Assembly (NCBI GenBank): GCA_963575745.1
Contig: CAUYUJ010019904.1
Span: forward strand, 519,859-583,858
Length of the DNA stretch: 64,000 nucleotides
Source: Prorocentrum cordatum
Lineage: Eukaryota; Sar; Dinophyceae; Prorocentrales; Prorocentraceae
Direction of reading: 5' to 3'
Shown here: one piece after another, positions 33,905 through 45,013 of the stretch
Position numbering within the stretch: position 1 is the first letter of the stretch
Layout: every line of letters starts with the position of its first letter
Notes under the pieces: generated by a model
Told to the model about the DNA's origin: nothing
Seen by the model: only the letters and a program-made list of their open reading frames with translations
Database searches by the model: none
Position numbers and translations under genes: made by a program

Positions 33905-34140
33905 CAAGCTAAGTTACTTACAAGTTACGTCTATGCTACTTATGTTTGTTGATTCTCATATATGGTAAGTAACTTATACCTTCTTACTAAGTATTGTAGC
34001 CCCCTCTCCAAATCAGAAAAATAGTTATAAGTATCGTAAGTATAGTTATGCGACAAGACACATACTTACGGTACATGACGAACAGTTACGATACTTACGA
34101 TACTTAGACTTAGCTATAAGTATATTACACCCATCTATAT
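33905..34140. repeat. AT-rich island with nested inverted repeats
   Basis: This AT-rich stretch contrasts with its surroundings. TAAGTTACTTAC (33910-33921) is the exact reverse complement of 33965-33976. AAGTATCGTAAGTAT (34029-34043) is the exact reverse complement of 34091-34105. GTAAGTA/TACTTAC motifs occur at least eight times in both orientations. The island could extrude as two stem-loops and abuts an 8-bp satellite. Confidence 0.85.
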
Positions 34141-34219
34141 GCAGGGTGCAAGTAGCATAAGTAGCACGAGTCTCTAAGTGGGGTGCCCGGACGCTCCCGG
34201 GGGTGCCCAGGGACCCAGG

Positions 34220-34475
34220 TGCTCTATCGCCCTCTAGCCATACAGTCACATAGCCCTATAGCCCTACAGCCATATAGCCACATAGACCAATAGCCCTATA
34301 GCCCTGTAGCCCTATAGCCCTATAGCCCCATAGCCATATAGCCCTATAGCCTTGTAGCCCTATAGCCCAATAGCCCAATAGCCAAATAAAAACCCAATAG
34401 CACAATAAAACCAAATAGCCCGATAGCCCATATAGCCCTAGAGCCCTAAAGCCCTATAGCCCTACAGCCCTGAAA
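34220..34475. repeat. 8-bp satellite AGCCCTAT
   Basis: About 30 units of AGCCCTAT and close variants (AGCCATAT, AGCCACAT, AGCCCAAT, AGCCAAAT). Variation increases toward the right end. Confidence 0.95.
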
Positions 34476-35034
34476 AGATCATGATTGGGTTTTTTCTCCG
34501 GAATCATATTAACATTACTACTAATGTGTATGGTTTGCACCCCTGGGCTGCCGCCGTCTACTTCCCTGGAAAAGCTGAGCGACGCAGCTTGCTGATTGCG
34601 CCCCTGAAGCGATAGCCTCGGCTTGCCCCACCAGAACCCACTGCACGAGCGGCCTCCAGGGCCCTCCCCTGGGCCCGATGCTCGCCGCTCTCTCGAGGCC
34701 CTGCCCTGGGCACCATGCTCGACGCTCTCTCGAGCCGACCACGGCAGTGGCGACGAGGGCCTCCATGGCCGGCCCTGGAGGGCAAATGTGCACCCACGCC
34801 GGCAGCACCGCCCACGGCGACAGCCCAATCGAAGACCGACCGAACGGACTCCAAAACCCGATAACCACCGAATGCGAGGGAGCCGAACCGACCAAACCGC
34901 GGGACCCCTCGAAGGTCCCAGGGTTCGCATGGCTAAGATCGGTGGGATCGGCGGCGGTGCTGAACTGACGCCCACCAAAAATCATCCTGGCGAAGGACCC
35001 AACCATTTGCAGCTGTGAGTAACGCGTTGTGGGT
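34476..35034. other. no gene recognised
   Basis: ORFs of 100-170 codons overlap on both strands with Arg/Pro/Gly-rich composition. Nothing supported. Confidence 0.35.
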
Positions 35035-36600
35035 GCCGCTTTCGGTGGAACTCCCTATGGGGCCACGAAACGCGTGAGGGACGTGCCGTAATGGGTGGGG
35101 GAAACGCATGTGGGGCCTTCGGTGGGGCTCCCCATGGGCCACGAAACGCTATCCTGGATGTGGCTGACGCATGCGGGCGGTGCCCCTCGCTGGAGCTCCC
35201 GATGAGGCCACGAAACGCTGTATTGGTTGGGGGAAACGCATGCGGGCGGTGCCGCTGGGGTCTTTCTGTGGAGCTCCCTACGGGGCCACGAAACGCTGCA
35301 CTAGGTGGTGGCCGACGCACGCGGGCGGTGCCACTGGGACCTTCGGTGGAGCTCCTTATGGGGGCCACAGGAGGAGGGGACGCATGCGGGCGTTGCCACT
35401 GGGGCCTTCGGTGGCCACTGGAGCTCCCTACGGGGCCACGAAACGCTGTACCGGGTGGGGGGACACATGCGCGCGGTGCCACTGGGGCTCGGTTGAGTTC
35501 CCAATCAATGGTGCCACTGGGGTCTTGGGTGGAGCTCCCGATGAGGCCACGAAACGCTGTAGTGGGTGTGGCGGACGCATGTGGCCACCCCCACTGAGGC
35601 ATTGCGTGGAACTCCCTATGGGACCACGAAACGCTGTACTGGGTGTGGCGGACGCATGTGGCCACCCCCACTGGGGCCTTGGGCGGAGCGCCCTATGTGG
35701 CCACGAAACGCTGTGCTGGGTATGGCGGACGCATGTGGCCACCCCCACTGGGGCCTTACGTGGAGCTCCTTATGGGGCCACGAAACACTGTACTGGGTGT
35801 GGCGGACGCATGTGGCCACCCCCACTGGGGCCTTGCGCGGAGCGCCCTATGGGGCCACGAAACGCTGTATTGGGTGTGGGGGACGCATGTGGCAATCCCC
35901 ACTGGGGCCTACGTGGAGCTCCCTATGGGGCCACGAAACGCTGTAATGGGTGTGGCGGACGCATGTGGCCACCCCCTCTGGGGCCTTACGTGGAGCTCCA
36001 TATGGGACCACGAAGCGCTACTGGGTGTGGCGGTCGCATGTGGCCAACCCCACTGGGGCCTTACGTGGAGCTCCTTATGGGGCCACGAAACACTGTACTG
36101 GGTGTGGCGGACGCATGTGGCCAACCCCACTGGGGCCTTGGGCGGAGCGCCCTATGTGGCCACGAAACGCTGTGCTGGGTATGGCGGACGCATGTGGCCA
36201 CCTCCACTGGGGTCTTACGTGGGACACCCTATGTGGCCACGAAACGCTGTACTTGGTGTGGCGGACGCATGTGGCCACCACCACCGGGGCCGCAGGCCAC
36301 CCCCACCGGGGCCGCAGGTGGAGCGCCCTGTGGGGCCGCGAAACGCTGAACTTGGTTTGGCGGACGCATGAGGCCATCCCCACTGGGGCCTTACGTGGAG
36401 CTCCCTGTTGGGCCACGAAACGCTGTACTGGGTGTGGCGGACGCATGTGGCCATCCCCCACTGGTGCTTTGGGTGAAGTTCCTTGTGGGGCCACGAAACG
36501 CTGTACTGGGTGTGGTGGGCGCATGTGGCCACTCCCACTGGGGCATAGGGCGGAGCTCCCTGTGGGGCCACGAAGCGCTGTACTGGATGGGTGAAACGCA
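35035..36600. repeat. 77-bp satellite, about 20 copies
   Basis: The landmark GCGGACGCATGTGG occurs at 35648, 35725 and 35802, exactly 77 bp apart, and continues so through most of the array. Other fixed parts are CACTGGGGCCTTACGTGGAGC and GGGGCCACGAAACGCTGTAC-type blocks (each shorter or variable between copies). Left-end copies (35035-35560) are more diverged and vary in length. All three plus frames of the unit lack stops, so a 392-codon ORF cycles through three different peptides. It is not a gene by composition. Confidence 0.95.
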
Positions 36601-37030
36601 TGGAGGAGGGAGGAGGGGGGAGAGGGAGGAGGGAAGAGGGGGAGGAGAGGAGGAGGAGTGACGCGGGGCGCTGTCCTTTCAAAACGAATACCCAACACCA
36701 CGGGATGGTTGGGAAAAAAACCCTCGCCGCCTGGCTGGGCTCGGCCACCGTCAGCTCGTCTGGGCGAGACGCTGAGCCCCTCCTGCGCCCGGGACGGGGG
36801 CGCGTTTGGAAGCCAGCAAAGGCAGCAGGAGGCAGCTGAGGCAGCAGGAGACGGCAGCAGGACGACCGATGCGCAGCAGAGCAGCAAAAGGCATCAGGAG
36901 GCGACAGGAGGGCAGCAGGAGGCAGCAGGGCGTCGAGCGGGGGCGGTGGCGGTGGAACGGTGGCACGACGGTTAACGCGCCCCACACTGCATCTCTCGTC
37001 AACATGAACCACTCGTAACCTGAATTCAAG
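36601..37030. repeat. GGA and GCAGCAGGAG tracts
   Basis: GGA-rich at 36602-36660 and GCAGCAGGAGGCAGC-type units at 36825-36935. Minor unique sequence between. Confidence 0.75.
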
Positions 37031-37517
37031 CGCGCCTCGCCATGGGGCGATTATTTGGAGTCCCTTTCTTCGGCAAGAGCTCGGTTGACCGCGACGCGGG
37101 CGACCAGTTCGTCAGACAACTCCAGAAGGAGGAGGAGGAGGAGGAGGAGGAGGAGGAGGAGGAGGGGGGAGGCGGAGAAAAAGGGAGCTGGCCTCGAGGG
37201 CACGTCGGTGGCCCCCACCGACAGGGGCGCCCCACTCTGGGGCCTGCCCTTCCACAGCGGGCGGGCGGCTCGATCGGGGAGAGGGGGCAGGACAGGGCAG
37301 GAGCCCGCGTGCCAGCTCCCGGAGGAGCGGTCCCATGGAAGGGCAGGCGGTTCAGACTTACCTCTGCAGCGAGCGCACGTCCAGGTCCTTTTCTGCTTCG
37401 GCTTACACGTGCTGCCCCGGATCCGCCGGCCCCCTTGTGGGGCCACCAGGCTGTAGGCCTAGGGTTCGCAGTTTCCTGTACCGGTTGCAGCTTCCAGTTT
37501 CCACTGTTACAGTTCTG
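37031..37517. other. no gene recognised; short GGA run
   Basis: (GGA)n at 37127-37166. The plus-strand ORF through it (begins MGRLFGVPFFGKSSVDRDAG) has no recognisable domain. Confidence 0.35.
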
Positions 37518-37573
37518 CTTCTTGCTGCTTACTGTTCCTTGTTGACTTCTTGCTGCTTACTGTTCCTTGTTGA
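37518..37573. repeat. perfect 28-bp tandem duplication
   Basis: The 28 bp beginning CTTCTTGCTGCTTACTGTTC at 37518-37545 are repeated exactly at 37546-37573. Confidence 0.95.
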
Positions 37574-37659
37574 TGGACCGCGCGAGGGGGGGAGGCCCAA
37601 AACGGGTATTTTTACCACGCCCTGAGCCACGCCCTGAGCGTGTGCTCAAGTAAAAATTT

Positions 37660-38215
37660 ACACCCCTCACGCAGATCGGCGGGGTCAGGATCCAAAAACA
37701 CAGGGGATTGGCCACATTTCGAAAATCCGGTGGCACCCCTCACGCAGATCGGCAGGGTCAGGGTCCAAAAAACACAGGGGATTTGACACGTTTCTGATAT
37801 TCGGTGATACCCCTCATGCAAATCGGCGGGGTCAGGGTCCAAAAACACAAAGGATTTGCAACATTTCTGACATTCGGCGGCACACCTCATGCAGATCGGC
37901 GAGGTAAGGGTCCAAAAACACAAGGGATTTGCCACATTTGTGAAATCTGGTAGCACCCCAGATCGGCAGGGTCAGGGTCCAAAAACACAAGGGACTGGCC
38001 ACATTTCGAAAATTCGGCGGCACCCCTCACGCAGATCGGCAGGGTCAGGGTCCAGAAACATAAGGGATTTGCCACATGTCTGAAATTCGGCGGCACCCCT
38101 CATGCAGATCGGCGGGGTCAGGGTGCAAAGACAGAGGACAGTTGCTACATTTCTGAAATTCGGTGGCGCCCGTGACGCAGATCCGTAGGGTCAGGGTCGA
38201 AGAACAAACAGGCCC
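37660..38215. repeat. 73-bp satellite, about 8 copies
   Basis: GCAGATCGGC recurs at 37671, 37744, 37818 (as GCAAATCGGC), 37891, 38031 and 38104, and diverged at 38177, spaced 73-74 bp except one copy near 37960 with a deletion. Fixed parts are GGGTCAGGGTCCAAAAACAC and CCACATTTC-GAAAT. The minus strand reads NVANPLCFWTLTLPICMRG in a cycling frame. Confidence 0.95.
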
Positions 38216-39284
38216 CGACACTGCTCCACAGCGGAGCCCAGACCTCATGATTTAGCTGTTGCATCTCCCATTATCCGAGACAGGGGGCCGGCGGCATGGG
38301 GCGAAGCCCTTACGGATAACAACCCTCACTGTCGCACGGGCGCTTGGGAAGCTCACTGATGCATGGAGGGCGCACGCGAGAGCCTTCACATCGAGCGCCG
38401 CCGCGCCCACAATGCATGCGAGAGAATTATTTCCCATTCGACGCCTGTCGACCGCTCAAATCGCACTTGGGCCGACGCCTGCGCCACGTGTTCAAACAGC
38501 ATTGATAGAATCTGCACGCTCTTGTCTGTCCTCGCGGGCACTTCCGAGCCAAGCGGACAACATAGACTCCCTTACAAACACCATAATCCTACCACCAAAC
38601 TGCAACGCACGCAACCGCTTGCCCTGGAGAGACTTTGGCCGGCAATGGGGCAACGATTCCCCGGTGCAACAACATCAGCACTGGACGTTCCAACGTTTGG
38701 TTCCCGCACTGCCGCTGGTGAACACGCATCTTGAACAACATCATCAGACTCGCCTTTTTGACCATCAAATGTCATACAATGCATGAGAGTGTCGACTTTG
38801 CTTCAATCCAGAACAAAGCCGAATGCGAATCGTAAGCAGGAAGAGTGCACCTAGCTGCTGGATGCCACAAGTCACCCTACGGCTCATCACATGGCATATC
38901 GAAGAATGCTATCAAACTGTCTGTGTGGATGAATGTTTTCCGTACCGCGTCTTGCTGGAGGCGTTGCCTTCTCCTTTGCGGTTCCGATAGATGCGCGTTC
39001 CCACTACCCCTCTACACTCACACATTTGACGCACAATGTCAGCACACGGTGCAGCTGGTGACTCAAGGGGGGGAACCGGAAAAGACAGCAGCGGCCTCGG
39101 CCCATGCGCGTTGAGAGGGCATCTCGGACAACTCCCAGGCGCGGGCACACGGGGGAGACAAGACGACGACAGGGGCGAACCCGATGGCGAGGAATGGGTG
39201 GAGGACTGGAAACACTTCTTTCTGCTCACCTCGGGATCACCTCTGACACGCATTTGTTTTTCGCTGCCGAACGCCCTGGACGGC
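38216..39284. other. no gene recognised
   Basis: Balanced composition. Plus-strand ORF 38259-38786 (175 codons) has no motif and is not continued by neighbours. Nothing supported. Confidence 0.35.
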
Positions 39285-39630
39285 CCAAGAGGCTCCAAGG
39301 TCGTTCCAAGACGAACCAAAAAGCTTCCAAGAAGCCCCTAAGTGCCCAAGATGACCCTACAACGGTCCAGCAGGCCTCCAAGACGGCCCAAGATGGCCCC
39401 AAGAGGTGGCCCACAGAGGGGACCCCCAGCGGACATTTCTAGCTGTAAACCCCACGAGGCGCCCAGGAAGCCCCCAGAGGCCCCCAAGAGACCCCCAAAA
39501 GGCCCACAAAAGGCCCCAAGAGAGCCCCAAACCCCCCAACTGGACTCCCAAGAGGTCCCCCAAAACCCGCCAAGAGGCTCCCCAGAAGCATCAAACCTGC
39601 TCCCCAAAGGCTCCCGAGAGCCCTCCAGGT
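39285..39630. repeat. degenerate ~15-bp AAGAGGCCCCC-type minisatellite
   Basis: Units like CCAAGACGGCCCAAGATGG and CCCAAGAGGCCCCCAAAAGG repeat with about 12-18 bp spacing. Composition is similar, on the opposite strand, to 720-1060. Confidence 0.6.
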
Positions 39631-40399
39631 CAGGTGAACCGTGCCTAAAAGGCACATTGGTTGCAGATCGCATGCATGAGTATGTAGAACAGCACGCCGG
39701 CGTCGACAATGCGAGGGGCAAGGCGTAACCATCGTCGCCGGCTCTGGCTCCATGCGCAAGGATTCTCTAAAAATCTACGCTTCTATGCCCGACCCGCCAG
39801 AGACCCCATTCGGTGGACGACCCGGGAGAGCAGCGGCAGCAGGAGGCAGAGGAGGGAACGACAACGCAGGACGGCGGACGAGGGGACGGCGACACCACCT
39901 GGAAGGCAGGCGGGCGGGGGAAACCGGGGTACAATTCAGAGTAAGATGTCCCCTAAAACTTGTGATATGAAATTGTACAGAATGACGGCCGGCCAGTTGA
40001 ATTCGAACAGCACCTCAACACTGCTTCTTTCCATGCTCGTTGATTGAAAGTGTTCTGCCCGATCGTTTGTCGGACGGCCTCCCGCCGTGCATGCACGTTG
40101 CTATTGTCACCGCGTGCGCGTGCACTACCGAAGCCCACTGTAACCTGGGACGCCCTTTGCGGCGTCTCCCAGGGTCGAGGAGACGAGAAGTCCCGCTCTG
40201 GAAGACACTCTGGCGAGGCAGCGATTCGTTGGGCAGGGCGGAAAGTTCCCCATAGTAGAACAGCTGCCTGGCGAGCAAACGCTGGTTTAAACATTGCTGG
40301 TTTGCTCTGCGCCGGGCCTCTGAGTTGCTAACATGATAAATCATCGAATGTGCAATGGTAAAATATGACGTAGACACTGAGCTTGAAACGCGTCGATCT
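39631..40399. other. no gene recognised
   Basis: Unique-looking sequence, short ORFs only. Confidence 0.35.
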
Positions 40400-41600
40400 T
40401 CACTCGGTCTGCCGCGCGCAGACAAAGTGTTTCGAGGCTGCAAGTGAGTTTTGACACAACGCACGCATTAAACAAAAATGCCTTTTTCTGGCCCTACTTA
40501 TGTTGGCGTACCTCCAAACGGCTTGCAGCGCATCGGAAGACGCGCGGGCTTCACCTACGCGTCGGGCAACTGATGATCCCGTTTTCCCGTCGGCCCGGAG
40601 GAGGCTGCCCATGTAGACCATCCATGTGACCGTATTGAGGGGCGTGCCCTGCGGCGTGTGGATGTCCACATTGTGCCGGATGCGCAAATGCACGGCCTTG
40701 TCCCAGTTGAGCTCCAGACCGTACATGCGAGCTCTGAAGATCAGCCTGTCCAGGTATTCGACACCAGCGCCGTGTCGTCGGCGCACGCCACGTCGGCGCT
40801 GAAGGCATCAGCGCGCGAGTGCCCAAACTGCGAGATGACGTCTTGCTCGACATTCTCCATCAGTACGCTCAGCATGATGATGAACGAATACGTGCTCAGG
40901 GGACATCCCTGCGCGATGCCAGAGCACTGCGCGTGCCGTTTGCTGCAACCATACTCGTCCTTCACCTCGAACGTGCGCCCGTCGTATACGGCAGCGATCA
41001 TCTGGATGTACGGGTCGGTTAAGCCAAACCGGTCAAGGGCAATCAGCAGCGCGGAGGGGTCCACCCGCTCTAACGCCTTGGACGAATCTAGCAAGACGGC
41101 GGAGAGTTTGCTGTCTTTCCCGGCCCACACCTGCTCGATGTGCCTGTGCATAATGAAGACGGCATCCCTGGCGCTCCGTTTTTTTCCGAAACCCAAACTG
41201 ACCCGGCCGAAGGCGCTCCTCGGCGCCACCATCTGCGATTCTGGCCAGCAGAAGCGCTGCCAAGATCTTGCAGCTAACCGCCAACAACGACATGGGCCGG
41301 TAGTTGGCCGGCAAAGACTCGTCCCCTTTCTTGTAGATTGCGCTGACCCGGCTGTGCCGCCACGTCTGCGGCATCTGCTTCTGCCGCTAGCAGTGGTTCA
41401 GCAGATCCAAGATAACGGAACAAGCATCATCGCTTCCGCGAAGAATTTTCCAGAAGTCTGGCGGGACGTCGTCCGGTCCGGCTGCTTTCCCTGTTCGGAG
41501 CTTACCGAGCACCTCGCGCACCTCGGTTGCAGTGAATTCCCCCGCCGACAGGTCAAGATCCCGCTTTCCCAGCTCCCGTCTGCAAGCATGTCATCCAACC
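40400..41600 (-). pseudogene. non-LTR (LINE-like) reverse transcriptase, decayed
   Basis: Minus-strand pieces in order: VREVLGKLRTGKAAGPDDVP (about 41510, RT motif 0/1), a stop, then PQTWRHSRVSAIYKKGD and ANYRPMSLLAVSCKILA (41374-41240), a frameshift, then RSARDAVFIMHRHIEQVW, AVLLDSSKALERVDPSALL (motif A, first Asp kept), GIAQGCPLSTYSFIIMLSVL (motif B) and ACADDTALV (motif C, normally YADD or FADD; about 40785), a frameshift, then GLELNWDKAVHL and WMVYMGSLLRADG (thumb) to 40400. The motif order is that of LINE reverse transcriptases. At least two frameshifts and a stop inactivate it. Endonuclease and 3' parts are not seen. Confidence 0.85.
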
Positions 41601-42620
41601 AGGCCGCTGTCTTTTCGGGCAGACTGTCGAACCTGGCTCTTGTTCCAACGTGAACTGGCGCGATATCCGGGCATGGTTTCGCAGCTCAATCAGGCCCAGC
41701 GTTCCTCTGAGAGCCCTCCGATGACACCAAAAGAAACATCCATGAGGACTCTGACCCACAAACCAGGTACGTCTCGAAACTCTACTGGAGCTCTCTTGAG
41801 CCAACTTGGCGCCCTATGGGGCAATCGATCGGCGTTCTTCGACAGGGTGAAAGCCACATATCCAAAGATCTCCTCGAATTCCCCCCTGCCCTACCGTTCC
41901 CCCAGGGCATGAGCACACCATCACGCAGCCACAATGATGCGAAGCGGACCGTCGGAATGAGCGAAGCAAATCCATAAACTCAGGAGCGCGTGAACTCAGG
42001 AGGTACCAGGGAGTGGCCCAAGGAAGCGGAAACAACTGAAAGCTGGTTTGCAGCAGCGACGGTGCTGCCTGTGGTTAACGTATGTCTCATGAAAGACAGC
42101 ATGTGCAAGCACGGCTGCTTGAAACAAACAGGAAAGGGCGCTGGCTTCCAGGCCGAATTGGTCTGGTCGCAATGAGCAATTGCCACTGTGGCCCCATATG
42201 ATACCGCGCCGTCTTTGGCACGTGGCCAGGTAGTGCTGTTTGGTTGGAGTGCTGCTTCCCCAAACGTTCCATCCTTAACGGCGTTTCCTCACCAGCATCG
42301 CCCGCCCCTCCTGACGTTCCCTGAGCGCCCCGCCGCCACCCAGGCGGCCCCCAGCATATCCGACATGTTCAAGATTGAACCAAAGAGGGCACATGCACGT
42401 TTAGAAAGATGTCTAAGGAGTTTGGGACACGGCCTCGAACATGAGAGGCAACAAACAAATCCGAAAGCCAACGAGCTTAGTTCATAGCTGCAGCGCTTCA
42501 TGAATTCGACCCAACAAGGAGGGCCTGAATGATGGCCCAGAAGTTCCCGAAGCGACCCAAGACCCCCCGGGCTCCTCCTACCCCTCCTCATGTTCCTCTT
42601 CCCCCCGTCCCTTCTCATCC
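41601..42620. other. no gene recognised; probably LINE 5' remnant near 41600-41810
   Basis: On the minus strand 41810-41600 has coding-like scraps in the RT's orientation. A block at 41795-41815 resembles the spliced leader weakly (about 15 of 21 positions). The rest shows nothing. Confidence 0.3.
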
Positions 42621-42638
42621 TCCCCCACTCTCCACCCA

Positions 42639-42669
<31 letters not shown>

Positions 42670-43340
42670 CCCTCCTCCTCCTGTCCCATTTCCTCCTCCT
42701 CCTCCACTTCGATAATGCTGATGATGATAATGGTGATGAGGATAACGATACCGATGACGATGACAGTGACGAAGATTCTGGTGATTATGTGATGGTGGTG
42801 ATACTGGCCATAGTGGTGACCATGTTGATGGTGATCAAGTTTATGGTGATGATGGTGACGGTGATGAAGCAGATGGTGATGATGACGGTGGTGCGGGTGA
42901 TGATCATGATGGCGATGATGGGGATGACGCTGGTGAGGTGTGTGCTGATGATGATAAAGATGATGATGATGATGATGATGATGATGCTGATGCTGATGAC
43001 GATGATGATGACGATGCTGATGGTGATGATGATGCTGATGATGATGTTTATGATCGTCATGATGAGTGTGGTGATGGCGAGGACGGCGCTGATGATTATG
43101 ATGCTGGCGATGGTGATTGACGGTGGTGGTGATGGTGGGTACGCAGATGACGGTGGCGAGGTGCCCATGATGATAGGGAGTGATTCGGAAGAGGAGGAGG
43201 AGGAGGAGCAACACCTGTCATCATCACCATTACCATCAGCAGCACTATCAGCATCAGCATCAGCATTATCAGCATCATCATCAACAGCGTCACCATCACC
43301 ATCATCAGCATCACAATCATCCCCATCATCTCTGTAGTCG
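42621..43340. repeat. GAT-rich array facing a CAT-rich array
   Basis: CTC-rich 42630-42708, then GATGAT/GGTGAT triplets on the plus strand at 42715-43150, then after about 65 bp ATCACC/ATCAGC triplets at 43215-43325. The two arrays are roughly complementary and make a low-complexity inverted repeat. Poly-Met/Val/Asp and poly-His ORFs are artefacts. Confidence 0.9.
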
Positions 43341-43770
43341 CATTGCCACGTCCGTCCTGTGGCCCGCACTGCCCGACTGGAGTCGCTCTCCAATAACTGG
43401 CGGCCGTCATACCTGCGGCGCGGCGGGTTGCAGACACAGCAAGATGCGTGGGGCCCTTGGACAAGCGTTGCGGCTGCACCGCGCGGTCGCGGCTCCCCGT
43501 CAGAGCCCAACAACGTGCTGCTTCTCATCATCTGTATTCCTAACACACGTAGAGGAAAACCATCGCGATCCGCCTTCAACACCGGCGTCGCTTCAACGGC
43601 GGAGGTGGAATTCCCACTACCATTTTCGAATATCCTCGCTGGTTCCTTCCACGAGGTGCGCACTCATCGCGCGTCGCGCTGTTGGGTGGAGAACCAACCC
43701 TGCTGGACGGGCTCCAGGTTTCCCTCGTACGTTTTCATATAGTGCCACTGTGCCAACAGCGTCGCGAGAT
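43341..43770. other. no gene recognised
   Basis: Unique-looking. Plus-strand frame 43180-44118 passes through without a domain before the pentapeptide-type repeats. Confidence 0.35.
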
Positions 43771-43779
43771 CTACCTGGC

Positions 43780-44100
43780 GGTTTCTCGGCGTGCGCTGTC
43801 GCGCTCCCGAATTTCTCGCGGGCACTATGCGTCGCATTGCCGTGTCGGACAAGCGCGCTCCCGGGTGGCGCGCTTCGTCGCGGCGTGATTCGCGAAGGCG
43901 TGCTCGGTGGAGGCGCGCTTCCCAGCGGCACGCTGCACCGAGAGCGCGCGCTTCATCGCGGGGGGCATGCTTCCCGCAGCGATTTACCAAAAAGTGCTGC
44001 GCCAAGGAGTTCTTCGCCAAGGAGTGCCCCACCAAGGAGCGCTGCCCTGGAGGGGATTCAACAAGATATGTCTCGGCGTGGACTGCGTCATCGCGGAGTG
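43780..44100 (+). repeat. degenerate 15-bp repeats reading as pentapeptides
   Basis: Units such as GCGCTTCATCGCGGC and GGAGTTCTTCGCCAA recur every ~15 bp. One plus frame gives ALPGG, ALRRG, VIREG, VLGGG, ALPSG. This five-residue rhythm with small/aliphatic first positions resembles pentapeptide-repeat proteins. The unit type also occurs at 61515-61760. No intact gene encloses it, so I list it as a repeat. Confidence 0.6.
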
Positions 44101-44165
44101 TTAAGACGCACTTTCTAAGGCTATGGCAATAGGCCCCCGCGCCATGGGCTTTGATGGCGGACACG

Positions 44166-44290
44166 CCATGAGGTTTAGATGGCCCCCCCAACGGCCCTCA
44201 CGCAATGGCATTGCTAGCGCGGGTCTGCCATGGAAACCTCATGGTTACACAACGGGCGGAGCCCACATCTATACTATCCGATAGTATAGA
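44166..44290. repeat. two inverted repeats (11-bp arms)
   Basis: CCATGAGGTTT (44166-44176) pairs exactly with AAACCTCATGG (44234-44244). TCTATACTATC (44268-44278) pairs exactly with 44280-44290 across a single base. Together with CCATGG-rich flanks this could be a small foldback element. Confidence 0.8.
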
Positions 44291-45013
44291 CGTGCTCCCG
44301 AGGCAGGCCCAGAGGCACTGCTAAACGCCAGGGCCGTTGGGCCCCCAGCCGAGGGCTGGCCTCAGCGAGCTAACGCCAGTTACTTAGCGTGGAGCGCCGT
44401 TGGCAACGCAAAACCTCCTCATCCTCCCTCCTCCTCCCTCCACCTCCCCCTCTCCCCCTCCCTCTCCCTCCCTCCCTCTCCCTCACTCCTCCCCCCTCCT
44501 GCCCTCCCCCTCCCTCCCCCTCTCCCTCGTCGCCTTTTCCTCCCCTCAGACCAGTCCCCATCCTTCCCACCCCCCGTGGCGGCACGAGGGTCGCGCCTCT
44601 GGCCGACGATGCCGACGGCGTCGGACAGCCCGTCGACGGCGGGGGGGGCGGCTCCTCCTCCTCCTCCTCCTCCTCCTCCTCCTCGGTCTCCTCCCCCTCC
44701 TCCACGTCCTCGCCCATCCTGGCTCCATCATTGCCTCCAGGCCCACCTCCTCATCCTAGTCATCGGCCTCCTCGCCCACCTCCTCCCCCTCCTCGTCCTC
44801 ATCCTCTTCTTCTTTCTCATCCTGACCCTCCTTTCTGCCTTTGTCCTCTGTCATCGTTTGGTGTGTCGTGTGCGTGGGTTTCAGTGGCTGGCTCGATTTA
44901 TCTTCTGGGGTTCCCATGGTCTTCATTTGGGGTCTGGCTCGTCCGTTGATTTTTAAACACCACGCTGCAGAAATCCACAGCGGAGTTGCTCCAACCGAAC
45001 CAAACTGCTCGGC
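44291..45013. other. no gene recognised; CT-rich tracts
   Basis: CTCC-rich at 44415-44530 and (CTC)n at 44653-44690, with more CT-rich DNA to 44830. This is the 3' flank of the 1177-aa gene. Confidence 0.5.

Noticed and set aside
35171-36371. 392- and 242-codon ORFs
   Set aside because: They run through the 77-bp satellite with cycling frames, so the openness is a property of the unit.
35035-38215. CRISPR-like regular repeats
   Set aside because: Units are contiguous tandem repeats without distinct spacers, and there are no cas genes.
41795-41815. Spliced-leader-like block near the LINE RT
   Set aside because: Only about 15 of 21 positions match, which is expected about once by chance in a window this size, and it lies inside the element, not at a gene start.
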